In this document: positions 44,831 through 53,815 of the stretch, piece after piece
Layout of the letters: the number at the start of each line of letters is the position of its first letter
How positions within the stretch are numbered: position 1 is the stretch's first letter
Source: Kocuria tytonis
Lineage (GTDB): Bacteria; Actinomycetota; Actinomycetes; Actinomycetales; Micrococcaceae
Length of the DNA: 64,000 nucleotides
Reading direction: 5' to 3'
NCBI RefSeq assembly: GCF_003226895.2
Contig: NZ_PNJG02000005.1
Location: 62,001 to 126,000 of the forward strand
Made by a program: the position numbers and the translations under genes
Notes under the pieces: model-generated
The model's input: the letters and a program-made list of their open reading frames with translations, nothing else
Told to the model about the DNA's origin: nothing
The model's database searches: none

Positions 44831-46015
44831 TCAGCCTCCCGAGACGTCGAGTTCGGCGGCCACGAGACCCAGCCGTTCGGCGTCGCCCAGGATCCGCGAG
44901 GACAGCCAGCCGTCCGGCAGGTGCGGCTTCTTGGGCGAGCCCGCGCGCCCGCGGGACCCCTCCACGTCCGCGCCCGGGTAGGGGGCGTCCAGGTCCAGCT
45001 GGTCCAGCAGCTCGCGCAGCGCGGCGAGGTCCGGGACCTGCGCCATCTTCGCGCGCAGCTCACCGCCCACGGGGTAGCCCTTGAAGTACCAGGACACGTG
45101 CTTGCGGATCTCGCGGCAGCCTTTGGCCTCGTCCCCGAACTCCTCGGTGAGCAGCTCCGCGTGGCGGTAGACGGTGTCCGCGACCTTGCGCACGCCCGGC
45201 CGGAAGCGGCGCGGGCTGCCCTCGAACGCGGCCTGCAGGTCCCCGAAGAGCCACGGGCGGCCCTGGCAGCCGCGGCCCACGACGACGCCGTCCACACCCG
45301 TGTGCTCGACCATCCGCACCGCGTCCTCGGCGGAGAAGATGTCCCCGTTGCCGAGCACGGGAATGTCCGGGAGGGCCTCGCGCAACCGAGCAATGGCATC
45401 CCAGTTCGCGGTGCCCGAGTAGTGCTGCTCCAGGGTGCGCCCGTGCAGCGCGACGGCGGCCACGCCCTCGTCCCGGGCCATCCGTCCGGCGTCCAGGTAG
45501 GTTTGGTGCTCGTCGTCGATGCCGATGCGCATCTTCACCGTCACGGGAATGTCCCCGGCCTCGCGCACCGCGGTGCTCACGATCGCGCGGAACAGGTCCG
45601 TCTTCCACGGCAGGGCGGAGCCGCCGCCGCGCTTGGTGACCTTGGGCACGGGGCAGCCGAAGTTGAGGTCGATGTGGTCCGCGCGGTCCTCCTGCGCGAC
45701 CATCCGCACGGCTTTGCCCACGTTCACGGCGTCCACGCCGTAGATCTGGATGGAGCGCGGTGTCTCGTCCGGGTCGTGGTGGATGATCCGCAGGGACTCC
45801 GGCCGCCGCTCCACCAGGGCTCGCGCCGTGACCATCTCGGTCACGTACAGGCCCCCGCCGTACTCCCGGCACAGCTTGCGGAAGGACTTGTTGGTCACCC
45901 CGGCCATGGGTGCCAGCACCACGGGGACGTCGATGATCAACGGTCCCAGGTGCAGGGGCTTCAGGTTCAGCACGGCCGGCTCACGGTCCGTGGTCTCAGT
46001 CGTCTCGGTGCTCAT
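44831..46015 (-). CDS. dusB: tRNA-dihydrouridine synthase
   Basis: FMN/NADPH enzyme that reduces uridines in the tRNA D loop. The 394-residue product has VVLAPMAGVTNKSFRKLC, IDLNFGCPVPKVTKRGGGSA (catalytic Cys), VTVKMRIGIDDEHQTYLDAG, ALHGRTLEQHYSGTANWDAI and GVVVGRGCQGRPWLFGDLQ. The frame opens 97 codons upstream, but ATG 46015 fits the family. First gene of dusB-dgt-dnaG. Confidence 0.95.
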   Translation of the reverse strand: MSTETTETTDREPAVLNLKPLHLGPLIIDVPVVLAPMAGVTNKSFRKLCREYGGGLYVTEMVTARALVERRPESLRIIHHDPDETPRSIQIYGVDAVNVGKAVRMVAQEDRADHIDLNFGCPVPKVTKRGGGSALPWKTDLFRAIVSTAVREAGDIPVTVKMRIGIDDEHQTYLDAGRMARDEGVAAVALHGRTLEQHYSGTANWDAIARLREALPDIPVLGNGDIFSAEDAVRMVEHTGVDGVVVGRGCQGRPWLFGDLQAAFEGSPRRFRPGVRKVADTVYRHAELLTEEFGDEAKGCREIRKHVSWYFKGYPVGGELRAKMAQVPDLAALRELLDQLDLDAPYPGADVEGSRGRAGSPKKPHLPDGWLSSRILGDAERLGLVAAELDVSGG

Positions 46016-46029
46016 CGCCTGACATTGTC

Positions 46030-46854
46030 TCACCTGCGTCCGACGGCGCTCCCGTCCTCCGCGCGCGCGGCACCCGCCGCGAGCTGCTCCAGGCGCACCG
46101 CTAGCTTGAACGCGCGCACCTGCTCGTCCCGGCGGCCCAGGGTCTTGCACGCTGCCCCGAGCTCCCGCAGGCACGCGACCCACTCGTCTGTGTGGGCCTC
46201 TGGGTCCGACAAGGCCGAGTACAGGTTCGATGCGTTCTCCAGGGCGTGGGCGGCGTCGGCCCACGCCATCCGGTCCGCGGCGAGCGCGGCGAGCCCCCGC
46301 CAGCACAGGATCTGCCCGGCCACGTCCCGGCGCGTCTCGCAGCCGCTCAGCACCGCCTCGTAGTGCTCCTCCGCGAGCTTGCGCCGCCCGGCCGCCTGCG
46401 CCGCCGTGGCCAGGTGGGAGATCCAGCGCAGATCCTCGCGGGTCACGAACCCGGTGCTACCCGCGTGGGCCGGCCGGTCGGGGTCCACCCCGGCCACCTC
46501 GGCGCCTTCCTGGAAAACCCGGTATGCGTCCCACGGGCATCCGAGGGCGAGCAGCACGTCCCCGAACTCCTCCAGGCACCGCACCCGCCCGCGCACGGAC
46601 CGCGCGGTGCGCTCCGCCCGGCGGTACTGCACGGCGCCGATCCGGTAGTGGTGCTCGGCGTCGGTGAGGTTCCCCGCGTCCCGTTCCAGGTCTCCCCACG
46701 ACGACGCCGCGTCTCCCGCCGCGCACCACGCGTCACCCAGGCGGGCGGTGCGCAGGGCGTCCTCGAGCAGCCTCCGGGCCTCGACGAGGTCCCCGCGCTC
46801 ACGGGCTGCGGTGGCGCGCTTGAGCCGGCGGGCGGAGGTGTGGGCTGCAAACAT
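46030..46854 (-). CDS. TPR-like helical repeat protein of unknown function
   Basis: Soluble, Ala/Arg-rich protein of 274 residues made of paired helices spaced 34-40 residues apart (RERGDLVEARRLLEDALRTA, DAGNLTDAEHHYRIGAVQYR, PWDAYRVFQEGAEVA, GRRKLAEEHYEAVLSG, ALENASNLYSAL), like tetratricopeptide repeats. No signal peptide. Lies 14 nt before dusB and 23 nt after the DUF6297-like permease, so it could belong with either. Function not known; a scaffold for protein contacts is the general TPR role. Confidence 0.75.
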   Translation of the reverse strand: MFAAHTSARRLKRATAARERGDLVEARRLLEDALRTARLGDAWCAAGDAASSWGDLERDAGNLTDAEHHYRIGAVQYRRAERTARSVRGRVRCLEEFGDVLLALGCPWDAYRVFQEGAEVAGVDPDRPAHAGSTGFVTREDLRWISHLATAAQAAGRRKLAEEHYEAVLSGCETRRDVAGQILCWRGLAALAADRMAWADAAHALENASNLYSALSDPEAHTDEWVACLRELGAACKTLGRRDEQVRAFKLAVRLEQLAAGAARAEDGSAVGRR

Positions 46855-46877
46855 GCTGATTCTGCGCTCTCAAGTAG

Positions 46878-48290
46878 TTACGGATTCGTGGCATGGGCGG
46901 TGGAGCGCGCGCTGGAGCGCAAGGCCGAATAAAGCGCCAGAACCGTTCCGCCGAGACACAGTGTTGCAGCGGGCCCGTGCGCAGGTGTACCCAACAGGCC
47001 CAGTGCCACGCCTGTCAGGAGCATTGCTGCCAACGGATAGCCCCGAAAGATGGAAGCTATGAACGACACCGGAAGCGCCCCGGCGGGAGTCTCCAACAGT
47101 GGCTCTGTGTGGTCTGCTGGCGGGCTCATCACCCGGTGGACAGTGGCGCAGCCGATGCCCATTCCGGACAGGAACCCCAGGAGGACTACGGGGACGAGCG
47201 GCTGCTGGGTTGCCAGCGCCAGGAACGCGGATACAACCGTGAGCAGCACGCCGTTGAGACCACACGGCAGCACGAGCCTCAGGAGCGCGTTGGTCCTGGC
47301 CGATGTTGGCAGCAGCCGCTCCGCCGAGACACCCGCGCGCACGTCACGAAGATAGGCAGTCCCGGTGCCGAATCCCTGCCATCCCGCAAAGGCCAGCGCC
47401 ATCCACGCGGCCAGCATCAGCACATCGGAGAATCCCACCATCAGCGTGACGGCGATGACTGCGGTCATCAAGAACCGCACGCCCAGACGGGTCCACTGTT
47501 CCGCAGCACACGCGGCCACCAGAACGGCACCTCTGGGCCCGCCGACACGCGCAACGAGGCGCCTGACGGCCGCAGGGGCCGGACGACGTTCCCGGACCGC
47601 AACAGCTTCTTCCACACCTGCCACCGAGCCGATGGCCACTGCATTGCGGAGGTGCCGCGTGGTCAGTCCTGCCCGCCGGAGCTCCCACCCCGGCAACGGC
47701 TCGTGCTGGGCGGCTCCGCTTCTGCGCCGTTGTCTCAAAACTGCAGCGCCCACCGCAAGACACCCCGCGAGGATGCCGACGAGTGTCATGACCACGACGG
47801 CAGCTGGTCCCCATGACCTGGCCACCAGCCCGGTGAAACCGACGACGCATCCGAGCACTCCCGCTGAGATCCCTACCAGAGCAGTCAGGTTTCGTAGTCT
47901 GCGGCGTACGGCCTTCCCACCACCGCGGGGAACCCGCCACAGCCACGTCGTCTCAGCAGGCGTGGCAGATGCCGGGCCCAGTGCGCAGAGGATCTGCACG
48001 AGGGAGACCCAGAGCGCAATCCCGAGAATCACCGAGGCCGCGACCGGGAACCCATGGCCCACCCATGAGGCGGGCACCGTGTGCAGCGGACCGCCCGGAG
48101 TGGAGGCGTCGCGAAGCGCCGCGATCTGGTCCCCGGTTGCATGAACGATGCCCCACACCCACGCGCCGATGACCAGGGCGAGTAGGAGACCGACGTACGC
48201 GTTGGTCCAGCGGTCCACCGTTGGTGAAGCACCTCGAGCGGCCCGCTGCCGCTCCTCGACGAAACACCGTGCGTCGAAGCCGCTACTCAT
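46878..48290 (-). CDS. multi-spanning ABC permease-like protein (DUF6297 type)
   Basis: Membrane protein of 470 residues with 10-12 hydrophobic segments: NAYVGLLLALVIGAWVWGIV, GFPVAASVILGIALWVSLVQ, ALVGISAGVLGCVVGFTGLV, FLMTAVIAVTLMVGFSDVLM and AAMLLTGVALGLLGTPAHGP among them. Charged loops such as RERRPAPAAVRRLVARVGGP lie between the halves. The layout and pairing with an ATPase fit the actinobacterial DUF6297 group, presumed ABC transporters of unknown substrate. Start ATG 48290 lies inside the last codons of the ATPase gene (8-nt overlap). Confidence 0.75.
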   Translation of the reverse strand: MSSGFDARCFVEERQRAARGASPTVDRWTNAYVGLLLALVIGAWVWGIVHATGDQIAALRDASTPGGPLHTVPASWVGHGFPVAASVILGIALWVSLVQILCALGPASATPAETTWLWRVPRGGGKAVRRRLRNLTALVGISAGVLGCVVGFTGLVARSWGPAAVVVMTLVGILAGCLAVGAAVLRQRRRSGAAQHEPLPGWELRRAGLTTRHLRNAVAIGSVAGVEEAVAVRERRPAPAAVRRLVARVGGPRGAVLVAACAAEQWTRLGVRFLMTAVIAVTLMVGFSDVLMLAAWMALAFAGWQGFGTGTAYLRDVRAGVSAERLLPTSARTNALLRLVLPCGLNGVLLTVVSAFLALATQQPLVPVVLLGFLSGMGIGCATVHRVMSPPADHTEPLLETPAGALPVSFIASIFRGYPLAAMLLTGVALGLLGTPAHGPAATLCLGGTVLALYSALRSSARSTAHATNP

Positions 48291-48984
48291 GGACACCGGG
48301 GTCTCCCGGACCACGGTCCACGCTCTCACCGAGGGACCACACCCCGGACTCCTCGATCGTCAGCACGGAGGACGCCACTGCTCGTGTGAAGTCATGATCA
48401 TGTGATGCCACCACGAGCGCAGTCCCCTGTCCCCGGGCCTGCTGGAGAACGCCCGTAAGAAGCTTCCTGAAGGAGTGGTCCAGCCGTTGCTCCGGCTCAT
48501 CGAGAATCAGGAGCGAGGACGGTCTCAGCAACGCGGCCGCCAACAGGACACGTCGACGCTGTCCCGAGGAGAGACGATAGGGCGAGGAGTCTGCACGCGG
48601 GAGAAGCCCGAATCGTTCCAGGGCCCCCTCGACCACGTCACCGGGGTTGTCAAGCCCATGTCCTCGTGCCACGAGCTCGAGGTGATCTCTCACTGCAAGC
48701 CCCGGGAAAAAGGCGTCCTCGTCGAAGAGCGAACTCACGTGCTCTCGGTAGAACGGTGAATTCTCCCGCATGGGTTGGCCGCACAGCTCAACGGTCCCCT
48801 GAAGCGCCGGCTGCTGACCGGCGAGCGTTCGCAGCACCGTGGACTTTCCAGCTCCGTTGGGCCCCACCAGCACCAGTGCCTCCCCGGCCGACACAGCACA
48901 CGTGAGGCCTTCCACCACGGGGGACCCGGCGTAGCCGCAGGTGAGTTCGCGGGCACTCAGCACTGGATCGGAAGGCGGGGGCAT
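48283..48984 (-). CDS. ABC ATPase of the DUF6297-type cluster
   Basis: Protein of 233 residues: Walker A GPNGAGKSTVLRTLAGQQPA, then SLFDEDAFFPGLAVRDHLE (the usual Q-loop Gln is replaced by SLFDE), signature LSSGQRRRVLLAAALLRPS (LSSGQ, not LSGGQ), Walker B LLILDEPEQRLD and H switch VVASHDHDF. These variants are typical of exporters for peptides or antibiotics. ATG 48984 opens at MPPPSDPVLSARELTCGYAG. The stretch around its start codon occurs again at 49761-49880. Confidence 0.88.
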   Translation of the reverse strand: MPPPSDPVLSARELTCGYAGSPVVEGLTCAVSAGEALVLVGPNGAGKSTVLRTLAGQQPALQGTVELCGQPMRENSPFYREHVSSLFDEDAFFPGLAVRDHLELVARGHGLDNPGDVVEGALERFGLLPRADSSPYRLSSGQRRRVLLAAALLRPSSLLILDEPEQRLDHSFRKLLTGVLQQARGQGTALVVASHDHDFTRAVASSVLTIEESGVWSLGESVDRGPGDPGVHE

Positions 48985-49020
48985 GTGGTCAGTATTCTGG
49001 GGCGGGCCAGAAACTGCAAC
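48902..49020. repeat. direct repeat copy A (ATPase start region)
   Basis: About 119 nt covering the first 27 codons of the ATPase gene and about 36 nt upstream. It matches 49761-49880 closely (shared blocks GTGAGG, TTCCACCAC, CACTCAGCACTGGAT, GCGGGGGCATGT, ATTCTGG/CTTCTGG, CTGCAACC), with about 25 substitutions. It is the functional copy. Confidence 0.85.
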
Positions 49021-49259
49021 CAGAACAGGACTGACGAGAAGGCGCCATCTTTCCGACAAGAGTCGCGCGTTACGCCGAGCATGTCACGCGGCCACACGAG
49101 TCAAGTGTCGAACGGTCAGAAATCCTGTGGAGGCCCTGGTACCCATCTGGTCAGGGCTCCCATCCCGCATAGTGGGCAAAAGCGGCTCAATCGCTGCAAT
49201 TATCATGTTGCCGATAAAACAGCGATATTTCTATATGATGTGGCGGGAAGAGCTTCTAC

Positions 49260-49595
49260 TCAGAATTTGCGAACCTCTTCGTTGATTTTTTCTAATTCGG
49301 TCATCACCCACTCCGGATCCCCATCGGAGGCCCACAACTCCTCATTGCTGTCCTTCAGATCGCGCAGCCGCTCCTTCTCCGCATCAGAGTGGGGACTCAG
49401 GACTCCCAATCCGCCGTTGATGCGCCCCAAATTGTCCAGATACAACCCCCCTGCACGCTTGCCAGCCTGCCACGCCTGGGTGCCTTGGCTCGTAATGTTG
49501 TTAGCACTGATACACGCAGCTCGCACCACATAATAAAAAACCACCAACGTAACTGCAATGGCAATCAGCACTAATCCTGGAGTTATTTGGCCCAT
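49260..49595 (-). CDS. small membrane protein in an AT-rich patch
   Basis: Protein of 111 residues: one N-terminal helix (GLVLIAIAVTLVVFYYVVRA), then a soluble helical region (NITSQGTQAWQAGKRAGGLY, LSPHSDAEKERLRDLKDSNE, WVMTELEKINEEVRKF). ATG 49595 has AGGAA upstream. Base composition is clearly lower in GC than neighbours, suggesting recent transfer. It lies between two copies of the ATPase start repeat. No family recognised; immunity or accessory subunit of the adjacent ABC system is speculation. Confidence 0.6.
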   Translation of the reverse strand: MGQITPGLVLIAIAVTLVVFYYVVRAACISANNITSQGTQAWQAGKRAGGLYLDNLGRINGGLGVLSPHSDAEKERLRDLKDSNEELWASDGDPEWVMTELEKINEEVRKF

Positions 49596-49658
49596 ACCGT
49601 TCCTTGTCGTCCCGTTCCTACTGGTTTTACAGAATGCCCGAATTGTCAACTGTTGCGC

Positions 49659-49844
49659 TCATCTGACCACCAAATACCGTCCACTTATGAGCGGGTAGAA
49701 AATCGGATGTGTAGTGGTTGACCCGCCGTGCCCGGTCAGTTCCAGCGGACACCGTGCCGGTGAGGCGTTCCACCACGCGGGGGACCGGGCATAGCCGCCG
49801 GTGAGTTTCTGAGCACTCAGCACTGGATTGAAGAGCGGGGGCAT
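49659..49844 (-). pseudogene. truncated second copy of the ABC ATPase gene
   Basis: From ATG 49844 the frame reads MPPLFNPVLSAQKLTGGYAR, clearly the same start as the intact ATPase (MPPPSDPVLSARELTCGYAG), then degrades (SPAWWNASPARCPLELTG) where the intact gene reads SPVVEGLTCAVSAGEA; Walker A and everything after it are missing. Confidence 0.85.
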
Positions 49845-49880
49845 GTAGTCAATCTTCTGGGGTGGGGCGACGACTGCAAC
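49761..49880. repeat. direct repeat copy B
   Basis: Diverged copy of 48902-49020 in the same orientation, 859 nt away. Together the copies bracket the AT-rich small membrane gene, so the unit (ATPase start plus about 740 nt) may reflect an ancestral tandem duplication or an array of ABC modules, one of which has mostly been lost. Confidence 0.85.
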
Positions 49881-49992
49881 CGCAGCCGCTGCGATGAACA
49901 CCTGGGAACGGCTCAGGCGGGTCTCCCCCTTGAGTCCCGCCGGCCTGGGCGCCCACACCATGAAACGCTCGCGCACCTGCTCCCGGGACGCA

Positions 49993-51357
49993 CTAGCGGA
50001 CCCTGCGCCCCGCGGCCGACGGGGTCAGGGTGAGGAACAGGGGATCGCGGAAACCGTGCTCCTCGAAGGACGCACACACCGAGGCGGCGAGCGCATCGGC
50101 CTCGTCCGCTCGGACGAGCGCGATCACGGAGCCGCCGAAGCCGCCGCCCACCACCTTGGCGCCCAGGGCGCCGGCGTCCAGGCACGCGGTCACGGCGGCG
50201 TCGAGCTCGGGGACGGTGACCTGGCAGTCCAGGCGCATGGACTCGTGGCCGGCCACGAGCAGCCGACCCACGAGCGCCCAGTCCGGGTCCACAGAGGAGA
50301 GCTGGTCCGCGATGCGCACCGAGCGGACCATCTCCGTCAGGGAGTGGCGCAGCCGCAGGCGCACACCCTCCGGATTCCCGCGCAGGGTGGCCCCGGAGGA
50401 GACGAGGTCGTCGAAGCGCTCGAGGACCGCGGCGGCGGCGTCCTCGGTGGGGTGTTCCGGCAGGGCGTCGCGCAGGCGGGCCACACTCAGGACCACGGCG
50501 GCGGCCTCGCACTGCTCGCGCCGGGAGCTGTACTGACCGTCCGCGAGGCGGTGCGGGGCGCGGGTGTCCACGGCGAGCCACGTGAGACCGGCGGCGGAGG
50601 GATCGGCGGGCAGTCGGGCGGCCTCGAAGTCCCGGCAGTCCAGGGCGAGGGTCTCCCCCGCGTGCGAGCGCAGGGACGCGGTCTGGTCCAGCCCGCCCGT
50701 GTTGGCACCCACGATGTGGTTCTCGGCGTCCATGCACGCGCGGGCCAGGGCGCGGCGCAGGCGGTCGTCCGGGGCGTCGTCGCCCGTGGAGAGGGAGAAC
50801 AGTGCGAGCGCGACCGAGCACTCCAGCGCGGCGGAGGACGCGAGCCCGGCACCGATGGGCACGGTGGAGTCCACCATGAGGTCCGCACCGAAATCCCGGG
50901 AGAGGACGAGCTCGGGGACGGCGACGGGGTGATCCGAACGGCCCGAGGCCACCCGTTGCATGCCCCACGCGACCCCGGCGGCGTAGCCGAACCAGCCGCC
51001 GATCGCGCCGGGGGCGATGTCCGCCACCGGGGTGGTACGCAGCCGGTGGTCCGCCACGGACTCGTCCGCGTCCTGCAGGGACAGCGCCCGCAGCACGCCG
51101 TCCGTACGCGGTGCAGCGGCGGTGAGCGTCACGTACTGGTGGGCGAAGGGCAGGCACATCCCGCCCGAGTAGTCGATGTACTCCCCCATGAGGTTGGCGC
51201 GTCCCGGGGCGGCCCACACACCCACTGGCGCGCGGCCGTAGGCCCGCTCGAAGCGCTCGCTCAGCAGCTCGGCGCGCGCGAGGACGTCCGGCTGGGGCAC
51301 CCACTGCGGGCACCCGGCTTCCTCCGGCGGGGTGACGACGGCGGGTTCACAGGACAC
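49993..51357 (-). CDS. galK: galactokinase (GHMP family)
   Basis: Phosphorylates galactose at C1. The 454-residue protein has the galactokinase signature GVWAAPGRANLMGEYIDYSG, the GHMP ATP loop VPIGAGLASSAALECSVALA, and the C-terminal GALGAKVVGGGFGGSVIALV motif. GTG 51357 is chosen because GAGGA lies 8 nt upstream; no ATG is available. It follows a sugar porter gene with 93 nt between. galT, galE and galM are not in the window, so the Leloir pathway must be completed elsewhere. Confidence 0.93.
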   Translation of the reverse strand: MSCEPAVVTPPEEAGCPQWVPQPDVLARAELLSERFERAYGRAPVGVWAAPGRANLMGEYIDYSGGMCLPFAHQYVTLTAAAPRTDGVLRALSLQDADESVADHRLRTTPVADIAPGAIGGWFGYAAGVAWGMQRVASGRSDHPVAVPELVLSRDFGADLMVDSTVPIGAGLASSAALECSVALALFSLSTGDDAPDDRLRRALARACMDAENHIVGANTGGLDQTASLRSHAGETLALDCRDFEAARLPADPSAAGLTWLAVDTRAPHRLADGQYSSRREQCEAAAVVLSVARLRDALPEHPTEDAAAAVLERFDDLVSSGATLRGNPEGVRLRLRHSLTEMVRSVRIADQLSSVDPDWALVGRLLVAGHESMRLDCQVTVPELDAAVTACLDAGALGAKVVGGGFGGSVIALVRADEADALAASVCASFEEHGFRDPLFLTLTPSAAGRRVR

Positions 51358-51450
51358 GAACGAATTCCTCACGTGGTGGATCGGTGGTGGCGGGGCGCGG
51401 CGGCCCGGTGGGGCGTGGCCGCGGGCGCCGGGGCGACACACCATTGTCCC

Positions 51451-52890
51451 CTACGCGGCGCGGAAGTGCTCCTCGAGCTCCTCCAGGGTGCGGTCCTTGG
51501 TCTCCGGGGCCGCTCGGTGCACCCACACGAGGGCCGCGACCTGCAGGGCCACGAAGGTCAGCACGGTGTACCCCACGCCCAGGGCGTCCGTGAGCAGCGG
51601 GAAGGTCAGGCCCACCACGAACGTCATCATCCACAGCAACCACGCGCACGCGCCCATTCCCACCCCGCGCACGGACAGCGGGAAGATCTCGGACATGTAC
51701 AGCCACGTGACGGTTCCCACGCAGCACTGCTCGAAGCCCACGAACACTACGATGCACGCGAGCACCGCCCACGGCCGGGCCGCGCTCTCCCCGGGGATCA
51801 GCAGGTAGCACAGGGCAAACGCGGTGAGGGAGGCGATGGTCCCCGCCAGTCCCGTGAGCAGCAGCGGGCGTCGGCCCACGTGCTTGAGCAACACCATGGC
51901 CAGGCCCACGGCGGCCACGCCCACCAGCCCGGGGATGATGTTCGCATAGAACGCCCCGTTGCCCCCGAAGCCGGCATCCTGCAGCACGGTGACACCGTAG
52001 TACTGGATCGCGTTGATCCCGGAGATCTGGTTGATCACGGCCATGCCCGCACCGATCCCGAAGATCCGGCGGATCCACGGGATGCGCACCAGGTCCAGGA
52101 CGCTGGCGGCCGGGCGTTCCGCGTCCTGTGCAGCAAGCTCCCGCACCGTCTCCGCCTCCCGCGGCGTGTAGGCCTCCTCCCGGATCCGACGCAGCACGCG
52201 CGTCATGTCCTCGAAGCGCCCGTTCCGGGCCAGCCAGCGCGGGGACTCGGGCACCGCGATCATCCCGACCCACAGCGCCAGCGCGGGCAGGGTGGCGAGC
52301 ACGAGCATGTAGCGCCACACGTGCGGGAGGTGGCCGAGCGCCGTCGCCAACCCCGCGTTGAACACGAACGCGAGCGCCTGACCGCCCACGATCATCAGCT
52401 CGTTCTGGGCCACCACGCGCCCGCGCAGGTGGGCCGGGGCGAGCTCCGCGAGGAACACGGGCACGATCACGGAGGACGCGCCCACGGCGAGCCCGAGTAC
52501 CGCCCGGAACGCGATCAGCACGCCCACCGCTGGTGCCGTGGCGCAGCCGATGGTGGCCACCACGAACACCACGGCGAGCACCATCAGCACACGACGCCGC
52601 CCGAGACCGTCCGCGAGCCGGCCCCCGAAGGGCGCGCCCCACGCCGCACCGAACGGGAGGATGGACGCCACGAGCCCCTCGAGGAACGGGGTGAGCCGCA
52701 GGTCCGAGACCAGCGACGGCAGCGCCCCGTTGATCACGCCGGTGTCGTAGCCGAACAGCAGCCCCCCGAACGTGGCCACCGTGGCGATCAGCCGCAGCCG
52801 CCCGCTGAGGGGCGTGGTGTCGTGCAGGGCGGTGTCGTGCGGAGGGGAGTCCGCGCGGTCGTCGCGTGGTGTCACCTGGGAGCCGGTCAT
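51451..52890 (-). CDS. MFS sugar porter (GalP/XylE type)
   Basis: Twelve-helix sugar/H+ symporter of 479 residues. Motifs: GGLLFGYDTGVINGAL, GRLADGLGRRRVLM, LAELAPAHLRGRVVAQNEL, PESPRWLARNGR, QISGINAIQYYGV and the C-terminal PETKDRTLEELEE, all of the sugar porter family. With galK directly behind it, galactose is the likely substrate. First gene of a two-gene operon. Confidence 0.93.
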   Translation of the reverse strand: MTGSQVTPRDDRADSPPHDTALHDTTPLSGRLRLIATVATFGGLLFGYDTGVINGALPSLVSDLRLTPFLEGLVASILPFGAAWGAPFGGRLADGLGRRRVLMVLAVVFVVATIGCATAPAVGVLIAFRAVLGLAVGASSVIVPVFLAELAPAHLRGRVVAQNELMIVGGQALAFVFNAGLATALGHLPHVWRYMLVLATLPALALWVGMIAVPESPRWLARNGRFEDMTRVLRRIREEAYTPREAETVRELAAQDAERPAASVLDLVRIPWIRRIFGIGAGMAVINQISGINAIQYYGVTVLQDAGFGGNGAFYANIIPGLVGVAAVGLAMVLLKHVGRRPLLLTGLAGTIASLTAFALCYLLIPGESAARPWAVLACIVVFVGFEQCCVGTVTWLYMSEIFPLSVRGVGMGACAWLLWMMTFVVGLTFPLLTDALGVGYTVLTFVALQVAALVWVHRAAPETKDRTLEELEEHFRAA

Positions 52891-53231
52891 GGGTGTCCTT
52901 TCGTCCCTGAACGTCTTACCACGGTCCTCACCGCGGAAAGCACATGCGCGGGGGCGAGTTGATGCCCCTGGGCACGCAAGAGACCTTCCACCGCGTGCGC
53001 GGCGAGAGAGTTTTCACGGGTAGGCCCAGTTGTACTGACCGGGGACGTCAGTTGATCGATCAGTGACAGTTGCAGACGTTGCCACAAGGAAAGTCAATTG
53101 TGGCGGCTGGTTGAGGATCTGGGGAGGTGGCCGCGATCGTGAGCGGCGGCGTTGACTGCCGGCGCGGGGGTGTGCGTGGCGTGATGCGCTCGCCACGAAC
53201 GGTGGCATGGATGGTGCGGTCCGGTGACCGG
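52891..53231. promoter_or_regulatory. gap between sugar porter and TetR genes
   Basis: 341 nt holding the galactose operon promoter (minus strand). A 21-nt near-perfect palindrome GTCAGTTGATCGATCAGTGAC (53047-53067, core TGATCGATCA) lies about 160 nt upstream of the porter start and is the best operator candidate. No gene supported. Confidence 0.45.
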
Positions 53232-53813
53232 TCAGGGGGTGGCTAGCGTCGCCTCGAACCCGTCGATAAGTATGGTCAGAGCGCGGTTGAACGCGCGGTC
53301 GGGATCCCAAGCCGTTGAGGCGATGGGGCCTGCGGGGTTAGCGATGTCCGACAGGGCGAATCCGCGGGTGAGTTTAGAGCCGGCCTGGAACAGGTCTGCG
53401 GCGGTGGGCTCATCAAACCCGGCATCGCGCAGCATCGTCATCAGATACTGGTATGCCGCGTGATCTTCGCCGGTGACCAGGGGCCGCCCACCCTGGCCGG
53501 CGAAAACATGGGGATGAGCAGTGATCGTCGCTCGGTAGGTGACACAGACTGTTCGCAGGGCCTCTTTCCAAGTAAGCACTTCGTCGCCCCAAGGGCGCAT
53601 GCGTGCGATGAGAAGGCCTGCCATCCCGTCGAGGATGTCCTGTTTGTTCTCAACATGGTTGTACAGCGACATGGCTTCGACGTTGAGCTCTGATGCAAGG
53701 CGCCGCATGGTCAGTGCCTGCGCACCTCCGCGGTCGACAAGGGCTATCGCGGCTTCGAGCACCCGGTCGCGTGTCAAAGAACCGCGGGGGGTTGACGACG
53801 TTCGCAAACTCAT
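53232..53813 (-). CDS. TetR family transcriptional regulator
   Basis: Protein of 193 residues: N-terminal HTH (TRDRVLEAAIALVDRGGAQA, LTMRRLASELNVEAMSLYNH, VENKQDILDGMAGLLIA) and a TetR_C-type ligand domain (HPHVFAGQGGRPLVTGEDHA, YQYLMTMLRDAGFDEPTAAD). ATG 53813 is the natural start. Divergent from the DUF6463/DUF3995 pair, with two TTACAnTGTAA palindromes between; represses that operon and itself by inference. Confidence 0.93.
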   Translation of the reverse strand: MSLRTSSTPRGSLTRDRVLEAAIALVDRGGAQALTMRRLASELNVEAMSLYNHVENKQDILDGMAGLLIARMRPWGDEVLTWKEALRTVCVTYRATITAHPHVFAGQGGRPLVTGEDHAAYQYLMTMLRDAGFDEPTAADLFQAGSKLTRGFALSDIANPAGPIASTAWDPDRAFNRALTILIDGFEATLATP

Positions 53814-53815
53814 GA

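Noticed and set aside
49894-52962. Open frame of 1022 codons opposite galK and the sugar porter
   Set aside because: Antisense shadow spanning both genes and their gap.
53014-53310. 98-codon frame in the gap and TetR end
   Set aside because: Overlaps the TetR gene end; looked at as an insertion-sequence remnant, but no transposase motif or inverted ends found.
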